Positions 1 through 5,558 of a stretch of 5,913 nt of DNA are shown one piece after another. The stretch comes from Clostridioides sp. (GTDB lineage: Bacteria > Bacillota > Clostridia > Peptostreptococcales > Peptostreptococcaceae), in the NCBI GenBank assembly GCA_031272305.1, contig JAISUA010000220.1:1-5913 (forward strand), in the 5' to 3' direction. Every line of letters starts with the position of its first letter. Positions within the stretch are counted from its first letter, which is position 1. Made by a program: the position numbers and the translations under genes. Under the pieces are notes generated by a model. The model searched no databases and was not told where the DNA came from. It saw only the letters and a list, made by a program, of their open reading frames with translations.

Positions 1-60
1 CTTTTGCAGAATTTAATAATCAATTTTCATTCTAAATTTAATAATCAACTTTCATTCTAA
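1..60. repeat. Two-copy 25-bp tandem repeat downstream of the helicase gene
   Basis: Two adjacent 25-bp units lie at 10-34 and 35-59. They differ at one position (T at 24, C at 49). Each begins AATTTAATAATCAA and ends TTTCATTCTA. They abut the helicase stop codon, so they would form the start of its 3' untranslated RNA. No hairpin followed by a T-run is visible here, so the helicase terminator must lie left of the window or be of another kind. No coding potential is seen. Confidence 0.8.
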
Positions 61-1707
61 TTAATTGTTTTTTCTGCCACTGTTTGCTTTTTCAATGTTT
101 ATTTTATTGCCTTTTATCTTAATGTCTTTCATTTTTTCTAAAACAGTTTTTGCATCTCTTTTTGGTACTTCAACAAAAGTGTATTTATCATAAATATCTA
201 TTGTTCCAACTAATTTTCCAGGTATACCTGCTTCTCCTGCTATAGCTCCAACAATATCTTTTGGTTGAACTCTTTGATTTCTACCTACATTGATAAATAG
301 TCTTACCATACCTTTTTCAGCATAAACTCTTCTTTCTTTTTTGCCACCATTTCGTTTTTCACCGAAATCTCTACGTTCTCTGTAAGGTTTTTCTTCAATA
401 ATTTCTTGTTTTATTTCTTCTCCAAGACTTAATTTAAGAAGTGCTGCAGCAATATCTACAACTGAATAGTCAACTTTTTCGCAAAATTCATCTATCCATC
501 CTATATGTTTTGATAAATTACCTTTTTCAAGAGTTTCTGTTAGCTCTTTGAAATAAGCATCTACTTTCTTTTCTTCAACATCTGAAATCGTAGGTATGTT
601 ATGTTTTATCAATTTATGTTTTGTGTATCTTTCTATGTCTTTCATCTTACGCATTTCTTTTCCAAATACGAAAGTAAATGACATACCTTCTCTACCAGCT
701 CTACCTGTTCTACCAATTCTGTGAACATAGTATTCTTCATCTTGAGGAAGATCGTAATTGAATACACATTCTACATCATCAACATCTATTCCTCTTGCAG
801 CAACATCTGTAGCTACCAAAATGTCGATTGTACCATTTCTAAATTTATCCATAACTATATCTCTTTGTGCTTGTTTCAAATCTCCATGTAGTGCATCAGC
901 AAAATATCCTCTAGCTTGAAGATCTCCTACTAGTTCATCAGCTTTTCTCTTTGTATTGCAGAATGCAACTGATAGTTTTGGATTGTAAACATCTATAAGT
1001 CTACATAGTACTTCTAATTTATTTGTTGCTCTTGTTTCTATATAATACTGTTTAATATTTGGAACCGTCAATTCTTTTCTAACCACTTTTATTTGGATTG
1101 GATCTTTTTGATATTTCTTTGTTAAATCTAGTATTGCTCTTGGCATCGTAGCAGAAAAGAAAGTTGTTTGTCTATCTGCTGGTGTATTTGAAAGGATAAG
1201 CTCAATATCTTCTCTAAATCCCATGTCAAGCATTTCATCTGCTTCGTCAAGTACAACCATTTGTACGCTGTCCATTTTTATTGTTCTACGATTTATATGG
1301 TCAATTGTACGACCAGGTGTTCCTATAACTATTTGAACTCCTGATTTTAATGATTTGATTTGTCTATCTATCGCTTGACCACCATATACTGGAATTGCTT
1401 TGATTCCTGGTTTATATTTAGCTAATTTTCTTACTTCAGTAGATACTTGAATAGCAAGTTCTCTTGTAGGACAAAGAATAACTGCTTGTACTTTCTTGTT
1501 GTTTGGATCTATTTTTTCAAGTATAGGAATACTGAACGCTGCTGTCTTTCCTGTTCCTGTTTGTGCTTGTCCGATAATATCCTTGCCTTCCATAATAGCA
1601 GGAATTGACTGTGATTGAATCGGAGACGGTTCCTCGAATCCCATTTCATAAACAGCCTTTAATATCTCATCACTAAGTTGTAAATCTTCAAATTTTAATT
1701 CTTCCAT
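61..1707 (-). CDS. DEAD-box ATP-dependent RNA helicase with DbpA-type C-terminal RNA-binding domain
   Basis: This is a cytoplasmic ATP-dependent RNA helicase of the DeaD/CsdA/DbpA group, which unwinds short RNA duplexes in ribosome assembly, cold adaptation or mRNA turnover. It has 548 residues. Visible motifs, numbered from the chosen ATG, are: Q-motif (F6, Q31), Walker A AQTGTGKT 48-55, PTRELA 80-85, TPGR 130-133, DEAD 154-157, SAT 185-187, ATDVAARGID 299-308 and HRIGRTGR 329-336. A basic R/K/G-rich linker follows at about 443-460. A DbpA-like RNA-binding fold starting MVRLFINVGR covers about 467-540. The ATG at 1707 is preferred because GAGAGGAAG (1713-1721) lies 5 nt upstream. An in-frame TTG at 1731 would add 8 residues but would place that ribosome site inside the gene. 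It is divergent from the response regulator. The C-terminal domain suggests 23S rRNA or structured-RNA binding, but full-length DeaD also carries such a domain, so I give no gene symbol. Confidence 0.95.
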   Translation of the reverse strand: MEELKFEDLQLSDEILKAVYEMGFEEPSPIQSQSIPAIMEGKDIIGQAQTGTGKTAAFSIPILEKIDPNNKKVQAVILCPTRELAIQVSTEVRKLAKYKPGIKAIPVYGGQAIDRQIKSLKSGVQIVIGTPGRTIDHINRRTIKMDSVQMVVLDEADEMLDMGFREDIELILSNTPADRQTTFFSATMPRAILDLTKKYQKDPIQIKVVRKELTVPNIKQYYIETRATNKLEVLCRLIDVYNPKLSVAFCNTKRKADELVGDLQARGYFADALHGDLKQAQRDIVMDKFRNGTIDILVATDVAARGIDVDDVECVFNYDLPQDEEYYVHRIGRTGRAGREGMSFTFVFGKEMRKMKDIERYTKHKLIKHNIPTISDVEEKKVDAYFKELTETLEKGNLSKHIGWIDEFCEKVDYSVVDIAAALLKLSLGEEIKQEIIEEKPYRERRDFGEKRNGGKKERRVYAEKGMVRLFINVGRNQRVQPKDIVGAIAGEAGIPGKLVGTIDIYDKYTFVEVPKRDAKTVLEKMKDIKIKGNKINIEKANSGRKNN

Positions 1708-1749
1708 TAATACTTCCTCTCTGTATTTCAAAATTGCTTTAACTTATAT

Positions 1750-1778
1750 AGTATACGCTTTTTTTGAGGTAAATACAA
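1750..1778 (-). promoter_or_regulatory. Sigma-A-type promoter of the helicase gene
   Basis: Reading the minus strand, TTGTAT (1773-1778) and TATACT (1750-1755) are separated by exactly 17 bp. This predicts a transcription start near 1743 and a leader of about 35 nt. The -10 matches the consensus at 5/6 positions and the -35 at 4/6. The short leader argues against a long cold-shock-type 5' UTR. No start site has been mapped. Confidence 0.65.
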
Positions 1779-1802
1779 GTGTACAAAATTTGTCATATAA
1801 AT

Positions 1803-1835
1803 GTTTACAATCTATTTAAATTGATAATGTATAAT
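1803..1835 (+). promoter_or_regulatory. Putative response-regulator operator and promoter (autoregulation)
   Basis: TTTACA (1804-1809) and TTTAAA (1815-1820) are direct hexamers 11 bp apart. They are followed by TATAAT (1830-1835), which begins 15 bp after the start of the second hexamer. The 20 bases 1803-1822 match 3640-3659, upstream of the exporter, at 18 positions. The hexamer-to--10 distance equals that at the exporter promoter. OmpR/PhoB-family regulators bind direct repeats of this spacing, so binding by the adjacent regulator is inferred. An alternative constitutive promoter, TTGATA (1821-1826), 17 bp, TATATA (1844-1849), overlaps it and cannot be excluded. Confidence 0.55.
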
Positions 1836-1886
1836 TAATATAGTATATAACAAACTAAATTTATAATAAAACAAGGGGTGATATGT

Positions 1887-2540
1887 ATGGCTAAAATTTT
1901 TGTTGTTGACGATGATAATTATATTCGTGAACTTGTACGAACAATTTGTGAGGATGTTGGATTTGATGTTTTCGAAGCAATAGATGGAAAACAAGCACTA
2001 AATGGCATTGACGATATTTCGCCAGACTTAGTGATTCTAGATGTTATGATGCCTAAAATTAATGGTTTTGAAGTGTGTAGTAGTTTAAGAACTCATTATC
2101 CAGAACTTCCTATTTTGATGTTGACTGCAAAATCGGAAACTTCTCAAAAAGTAAAAGGACTATCACTTGGTGCAGATGATTATATAACCAAACCTTTTGA
2201 AAAAGATGAATTTATCGCAAGAATAAAAGCGATTTTGCGTAGATATAAAATAAATTCTTCTCAACTGATAAATGTTTCTGACCTTATAATTGATAAAAAT
2301 AGCTATACTGTAAATAGTGAAAATATTCCTATGAAAGAATTTGAGCTTCTATTTGAACTTGCATCAAATATAGGAAAAACTTTGAGTAGGGATAAATTAA
2401 TTGAAGATATTTGGGGATATGAATTCGATGGAAATGAACGAACATTAGATGTGCATATAGGAAGACTCCGTGAACGATATCCAAACATAAATATAGTTAC
2501 AATTCGTGGATTGGGATATCGACTAGAATTATCTCATTAG
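1887..2540 (+). CDS. OmpR/PhoB-family DNA-binding response regulator
   Basis: This is the cytoplasmic transcription factor of a two-component system, activated by phosphotransfer from its partner kinase. The 217 residues match the usual length for the family. The N-terminal receiver domain (about 1-118) shows the acidic pocket D8-D9, phosphoacceptor D52 in LDVMMP, switch residue T80, and K102 in TKPF. A linker leads to a C-terminal winged-helix domain (about 126-215) with RTLDVHIGRLR and the closing IRGLGYRL. The ATG at 1887 is chosen because AAGGGGTGAT (1873-1882) is correctly spaced from it. The GTG at 1878 that would add three residues lies inside this ribosome site. The histidine kinase gene follows after 80 bp on the same strand. 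The paired hexamers upstream suggest it regulates itself and the downstream exporter. Motifs place it near the PhoP/WalR-type regulators, but no specific orthologue can be claimed. Confidence 0.95.
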   Translation: MAKIFVVDDDNYIRELVRTICEDVGFDVFEAIDGKQALNGIDDISPDLVILDVMMPKINGFEVCSSLRTHYPELPILMLTAKSETSQKVKGLSLGADDYITKPFEKDEFIARIKAILRRYKINSSQLINVSDLIIDKNSYTVNSENIPMKEFELLFELASNIGKTLSRDKLIEDIWGYEFDGNERTLDVHIGRLRERYPNINIVTIRGLGYRLELSH

Positions 2541-2620
2541 ATTTTATTTAAGTGATGGATAAGTATTATTATGAGAAGTGCATTTTTATTTAAAAACGAA
2601 ATTACAACTGAGGTGATAAT
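2541..2620 (+). other. 80-bp spacer between regulator and kinase genes
   Basis: The spacer ends in a good ribosome site, GAGGTGAT (2610-2617), placed 3 nt before the kinase ATG at 2621. I see no terminator hairpin and no convincing promoter, so the regulator and kinase are probably co-transcribed. A 17-codon reading frame (2571-2624) overlapping the kinase start has no good ribosome site and is not called. Confidence 0.6.
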
Positions 2621-3598
2621 ATGAAATATTTAGAAAACACTTTGAAATCCCTTGCAGGATTGATGTTTTTAATTACAGTGTTTACTTGTGGATATTATAT
2701 TACAATGTGGATGGATATAGGCAATCCTCTCATTCGTCAACTTGCTGGCAGTTTAGCAGGTATTCTCGTGTCAATATCAATTATGGCAATCCTAAGACTT
2801 TGCTTCCAAGAAAAATTCACAGAACATCATCACAATCATCCTGCTATACTGAATGCATTCAACGAAGTAGCAAAAGGAAATTTCAATGTATTACTTGAAA
2901 CAGGTAACGGTCCTCACGATGAAATTATAGTCGCATTCAATAAAATGGTAAGAGATCTAGGCAGTCTAGAAAATATGCGTCAAGATTTTATTGACAATGT
3001 TTCTCACGAATTTCAATCTCCTCTTACCTCTATAGGAGGTTTTGCAGAGTTATTACAAAATGAACACAATCCTCATTATGCGAAAATTATAGAAAATGAA
3101 GCCAAACGACTTTCTAAACTAAGTGAAAACTTACTTAAACTTTCAAGCCTAGAAAACGTTGATTTGACTAAGCAAAATTATCGTTTAGACAAACAAATAC
3201 GAAGTATCATACTTATGTTCGAACCACAGTGGACACAAAAAAACATCACTATTGATTTAGATTTAGAAGCTTTTGAATACAACGGAAACGAAGAACTTCT
3301 ATCACAAGTATGGATAAATTTAATACAAAATGCGATTAAATTTACAAAATCAAATATCGAAATCACACTAAAAAATAATCTTCTAACTATCAAAGATGAT
3401 GGAATAGGTATCAGTGATGAAGATAAGATACACATTTTCGAAAAATTTTACAAAGTCGATAAAGCTAGAAGTCGTGAACTTGGTGGAAATGGATTGGGAC
3501 TTTCCATTGCGAAAAAAATACTCGAACTACACAACGCTACAATCGATGTCAAAAGTGAAATTGAAAAAGGATGTGAGTTTACAATCAATTTGAATTAA
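2621..3598 (+). CDS. Two-pass membrane sensor histidine kinase (HAMP-HisKA-HATPase)
   Basis: This sensor kinase autophosphorylates on a histidine and passes the phosphate to the adjacent regulator. It has 325 residues. Two membrane helices (about 9-31 and 38-61) are joined by a very short external loop, so there is no room for an extracytoplasmic ligand domain. A His-rich stretch EHHHNH (68-73) follows helix 2. A HAMP-like segment spans about 75-120. The HisKA H-box is NVSHEFQSPLTSI with phosphoacceptor H129. The ATPase domain has the N-box (N233, N237), G1 box DDGIGI (259-264), F-box IFEKFYKVDK and G2 box GGNGLGLSIAKK (288-299). All catalytic elements are present. The start is supported by GAGGTGAT just upstream. 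The tiny loop recalls intramembrane-sensing kinases of envelope-stress and antibiotic systems, but those typically lack HAMP. The signal is unknown. Association with the downstream exporter is inferred from order and shared operator sequences. Confidence 0.94.
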   Translation: MKYLENTLKSLAGLMFLITVFTCGYYITMWMDIGNPLIRQLAGSLAGILVSISIMAILRLCFQEKFTEHHHNHPAILNAFNEVAKGNFNVLLETGNGPHDEIIVAFNKMVRDLGSLENMRQDFIDNVSHEFQSPLTSIGGFAELLQNEHNPHYAKIIENEAKRLSKLSENLLKLSSLENVDLTKQNYRLDKQIRSIILMFEPQWTQKNITIDLDLEAFEYNGNEELLSQVWINLIQNAIKFTKSNIEITLKNNLLTIKDDGIGISDEDKIHIFEKFYKVDKARSRELGGNGLGLSIAKKILELHNATIDVKSEIEKGCEFTINLN

Positions 3599-3639
3599 TA
3601 TCTCATTATCTCTTTTTGTTAGATATGATATAGTATTCA

Positions 3640-3694
3640 GTTTACAATCTGTTTACATTAAATTTATATTCAGTTTATAAAAGACCTCTATAAT
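3640..3694 (+). promoter_or_regulatory. Phased operator array and activator-type promoter of the ABC exporter
   Basis: Four hexamers lie at exact 11-bp steps: TTTACA 3641-3646, TTTACA 3652-3657, TTTATA 3663-3668 and TTTATA 3674-3679. A TATAAT -10 follows at 3689-3694. The 17-bp-spaced -35 position (3666-3671, ATATTC) is poor, as expected for a promoter needing an activator. With transcription starting near 3701, the hexamers span about -60 to -22, the placement known for PhoP-activated promoters in Bacillus. On the minus strand the first two hexamers read TGTAAA-N5-TGTAAA, which fits the published WalR-type consensus TGTWAH-N5-TGTWAH. An 11-base repeat TATTCAGTTTA (3634-3644, 3667-3677) is offset by 33 bp, three array periods. 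The bound protein is inferred to be the regulator encoded at 1887-2540. Confidence 0.65.
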
Positions 3695-3727
3695 GTTCTT
3701 AGAAAATAAGAAACAAGGAGGTCTTTT
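3679..3727 (+). promoter_or_regulatory. Inverted repeat covering the exporter ribosome binding site
   Basis: AAAAGACCTC (3679-3688) and GAGGTCTTTT (3718-3727) are perfect 10-bp inverted copies. The right arm includes part of the ribosome site AAGGAGGT (3715-3722) and runs into six T residues (3724-3729). A small nested stem, TTCTTA (3696-3701) with TAAGAA (3707-3712), lies in the loop. The left arm is upstream of the predicted transcription start near 3701. Only read-through RNA from the kinase gene could therefore form the outer stem, which would hide the ribosome site or act as a terminator. The function is inferred; the repeat itself is seen directly. Confidence 0.5.
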
Positions 3728-3729
3728 TT

Positions 3730-4524
3730 ATGAATAAAGTAATAGACGTAAAAAATTTAGTTAAACAATATAAAGGAACAAAAAAACCTGCTGTCGATGA
3801 TATTTCTTTCGATGTAGAAAAAGGAGAATTTTTCGCATTTCTAGGTCCAAATGGAGCAGGTAAAACAACTACAATCTCTATTTTGACTACAACATTAAAC
3901 AAAACAAGTGGCGAAATCAAAATCGCTGGAATTGATTTGGATAAAAGTGCTAGAAAAGTCAGAGAAAAAATAGGAATCATATTTCAACGACCAAGTCTTG
4001 ATTTGGACTTGACAGCCGAAGAAAATATCCGTTTTCACTCAGCTTTATATGGCAAATTTGCATATATGCCATCGTACAAAATGATGCCAAAAGAATACAA
4101 AAATAAGATCACTGATTTGGCAGAAATAGTTGGAATTTCTGATTCATTGTTCAAACCTATTAAAAAACTTTCTGGAGGTATGCAAAGAAAATTTGAAATT
4201 GTACGTTCACTAATTCATACACCTGAAGTTCTATTTTTAGATGAACCAACGCAAGGACTTGATGCTGTTTCTAGAAGAAATCTTTGGGATTATATCAATC
4301 AAGTTCGTCAAAAATCTGGCACAACTGTATTTCTAACTACTCACTACATAGATGAGGCAGAAGGTGCAGATAGAGTCTGCATAATAAACAATGGTAAAAT
4401 TGCAGCTTTGTCAAGTCCTGAGAATCTTAAAAAAACACTTGAATACGATCCAACTCCAAAAGTTTGTCTACCAACTTTGGAAGATGCTTATGTACAATTT
4501 TTAGCGAAAGAAGGTAATAAATAA
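3730..4524 (+). CDS. ABC-2-type exporter ATP-binding protein (DrrA/CcmA-like)
   Basis: This is the cytoplasmic nucleotide-binding subunit, which hydrolyses ATP to power export through the permease encoded next. Its 264 residues carry a complete ATPase: Walker A GPNGAGKT (39-46), Q-loop Q86, signature LSGGMQRK (147-154), Walker B VLFLDEPT (167-174) with catalytic E172, GLDA D-loop (176-179) and switch H205. A short C-terminal extension ends with PTLEDAYVQF (about 248-257), typical of the DrrA-type drug/polyketide/peptide exporter ATPases. The ATG at 3730 has a strong ribosome site, AAGGAGGT, 7 nt upstream. The stop overlaps the permease start by one base (TAATG), indicating translational coupling. 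Expression is probably under the operator array upstream. The substrate cannot be read from sequence; antimicrobial or envelope-active compounds are plausible from the linked two-component system. Confidence 0.95.
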   Translation: MNKVIDVKNLVKQYKGTKKPAVDDISFDVEKGEFFAFLGPNGAGKTTTISILTTTLNKTSGEIKIAGIDLDKSARKVREKIGIIFQRPSLDLDLTAEENIRFHSALYGKFAYMPSYKMMPKEYKNKITDLAEIVGISDSLFKPIKKLSGGMQRKFEIVRSLIHTPEVLFLDEPTQGLDAVSRRNLWDYINQVRQKSGTTVFLTTHYIDEAEGADRVCIINNGKIAALSSPENLKKTLEYDPTPKVCLPTLEDAYVQFLAKEGNK

Positions 4525-5312
4525 TGAATATTAAACGTGAATTAAATACAATCGTTGCTGTCACAGCAAGAGAAATATCCACTGCTTTAAAAACACCTGG
4601 TATGTTAATTATGTCACTTGCTATGCCTATCGTTATGATGGGAATGCTTGGTGGCAATATGATGCAAAATATGGCTAGTGGACTTAATTTCAATCTTGGT
4701 ATGTTTATGTTAGTTGGAATGATGATACAAATGCTATTTCTAGTAACGTCAAATGGAGTAGCTTCACTTGTCGACGACCACGACTCGCATTTTAGCGAAG
4801 CTATGCTAGTCGCTCCAGTCAGCCGTTATTCTATAGTTATTGGAAAAACTTTAGGTTCTGGATTTGCAGCTATAATAAGTATGCTTGGTGTAGTTATTGT
4901 TGGAATTTTTATGGGTATCACAATTAGCGTTTCGCAATTTTTATTAATTCTTATACTTTCACCACTTATCTGCCTTGCTGCTGGATCTGTTGCAATGATT
5001 TTTATAGGATTTATCCAAAATAAAAAAATAGCAAACGCTGTGATTATGATGTTGGTAATGGGACAAATGTTCCTAAGTGGTGCGATTATTCCTATCAACA
5101 ATACTAAAGGAATCTTGAAATGGATAAGCAGAGTTTTACCTATGACATATTGCCTTGACCTCGCTCGTAGTGTAGTCTACAGAGGCACAGAAGAGTATAC
5201 AAACGTCGTGATGTTCAATCCAAGTGTGACATTATTTGCAATCGTTGTACTTACAATTGTCTTTCTTTCAATAGGAACATTTTTCTATGCAAGAAGCGAA
5301 AAAAATAAATAA
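4524..5312 (+). CDS. ABC-2-type exporter permease
   Basis: This is the integral membrane subunit that should dimerise and pair with the preceding ATPase to form an exporter. The 262 residues suit the DrrB/NodJ-type ABC-2 family. Six membrane segments are visible at about 26-43, 58-80, 106-132, 138-163, 170-190 and 234-255. A cytoplasmic coupling region after helix 2 reads EAMLVAPVSRYSIVIGK (92-108), a hallmark of the family. The conserved stretch with P190 precedes a predicted amphipathic region (ILKWISRVLPMTYCLDLAR). It starts inside the ATPase stop codon, with AAGAAGGT (4508-4515) as ribosome site. The first two helices are unusually methionine-rich: 14 Met in residues 27-70. The gene ends within the first unit of a tandem repeat. 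The substrate is unknown; drug, peptide or lipid-linked compound export are all compatible. Confidence 0.93.
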   Translation: MNIKRELNTIVAVTAREISTALKTPGMLIMSLAMPIVMMGMLGGNMMQNMASGLNFNLGMFMLVGMMIQMLFLVTSNGVASLVDDHDSHFSEAMLVAPVSRYSIVIGKTLGSGFAAIISMLGVVIVGIFMGITISVSQFLLILILSPLICLAAGSVAMIFIGFIQNKKIANAVIMMLVMGQMFLSGAIIPINNTKGILKWISRVLPMTYCLDLARSVVYRGTEEYTNVVMFNPSVTLFAIVVLTIVFLSIGTFFYARSEKNK

Positions 5313-5421
5313 TTAATACTTATAGCTACTTTAACAACAAATTTAAAATAATTAATAGTTATTGAACTTTAAAAATAGACTTGAAATAATTAATAGTTAT
5401 TGAACTTTAAAAACAGACAAT
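5307..5421. repeat. Three-unit 38-39-bp tandem repeat at the permease 3' end
   Basis: Units start at 5307, 5346 and 5384, each opening AAATAATTAATA. The second and third share 34 of their first 35 bases. The first is 39 bp and degenerate after its opening 12 bases but keeps CTTAT, ACTTTAA and the A-rich end in register. Unit one contains the permease stop codon (TAA, 5310-5312). The end of unit three forms the left arm of the terminator stem. There are no unique spacers, so it is not a CRISPR array. No coding potential is seen. Confidence 0.8.
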
Positions 5422-5465
5422 GGTTCACACTGCATTTCTAGTATGAGCCATTGTCTGTTATTTTT
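5412..5465. terminator. Strong bidirectional intrinsic terminator between exporter operon and uppP
   Basis: AACAGACAATGG (5412-5423) pairs perfectly with CCATTGTCTGTT (5448-5459). The stem continues inward through a T-G wobble (5424/5447) and TCACACT/AGTATGA (5425-5431, 5440-5446) with one mismatch. This gives about 20 paired positions around an 8-nt loop. On the plus strand it is followed by ATTTTT (5460-5465). On the minus strand the stem is followed by TTT, making a run of five T. It therefore serves the convergent exporter and uppP transcripts. Confidence 0.88.
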
Positions 5466-5466
5466 C

Positions 5467-5486
5467 ATATCCTAATTTTAGGATAT
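5467..5486. repeat. Palindrome with 9-bp arms next to the terminator
   Basis: ATATCCTAA (5467-5475) and TTAGGATAT (5478-5486) are perfect inverted copies separated by two T residues. The near-absent loop makes it more like a protein-binding palindrome than an efficient RNA hairpin. It lies one base past the terminator T-run and overlaps the start of the adjacent 29-bp repeat by five bases. Its function is unknown. Confidence 0.6.
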
Positions 5487-5539
5487 TATATATCTTTTAT
5501 TTACAATTATGATATTATATCTCTTTAATTTATAATTAC
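5482..5539. repeat. Two-copy 29-bp tandem repeat downstream of uppP
   Basis: Units 5482-5510 and 5511-5539 match at 25 of 29 positions. Both begin GATATTATAT and contain CTTT, ATTTA and AATTA in register. They fill most of the space between the terminator and the uppP stop codon, so they would be transcribed in the uppP 3' untranslated RNA. No reading frame is seen. Confidence 0.7.
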
Positions 5540-5558
5540 TTTACAAAATTTCTTTATA

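Noticed and set aside
1708..1731. Longer helicase start at a TTG codon (1731)
   Set aside because: It would place the GAGAGGAAG ribosome site inside the gene; the ATG at 1707 is ideally spaced from it and begins the conserved family N-terminus.
1878..1886. GTG start for the response regulator
   Set aside because: The GTG is part of the ribosome site itself (AAGGGGTGAT); the ATG at 1887 begins the typical receiver-domain strand.
2571..2624. 17-codon reading frame overlapping the kinase start as a leader peptide
   Set aside because: No convincing ribosome site, no recognisable composition, and the overlap with the kinase ATG can arise by chance in AT-rich DNA.
3598..3626. ATATCT/AGATAT inverted repeat as the kinase terminator
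   Set aside because: Six A/T-rich pairs around a 17-nt loop with no T-run after it; too weak to call.
3699..3980. Antisense reading frame over the start of the ABC ATPase, and similar opposite-strand frames elsewhere
   Set aside because: They mirror strongly supported genes, have no ribosome sites, and their composition is that of an antisense shadow.
5307..5421. CRISPR array
   Set aside because: The units are directly adjacent with no unique spacers, and no cas genes are present.
5529..5545. A further regulator site: TTTATA (5529) and TTTACA (5540), 11 bp apart
   Set aside because: No promoter follows and it sits at the uppP 3' end inside AT-rich repeats. It shows that two-hexamer matches can occur by chance, so the two called sites rest on the longer match and shared -10 spacing.
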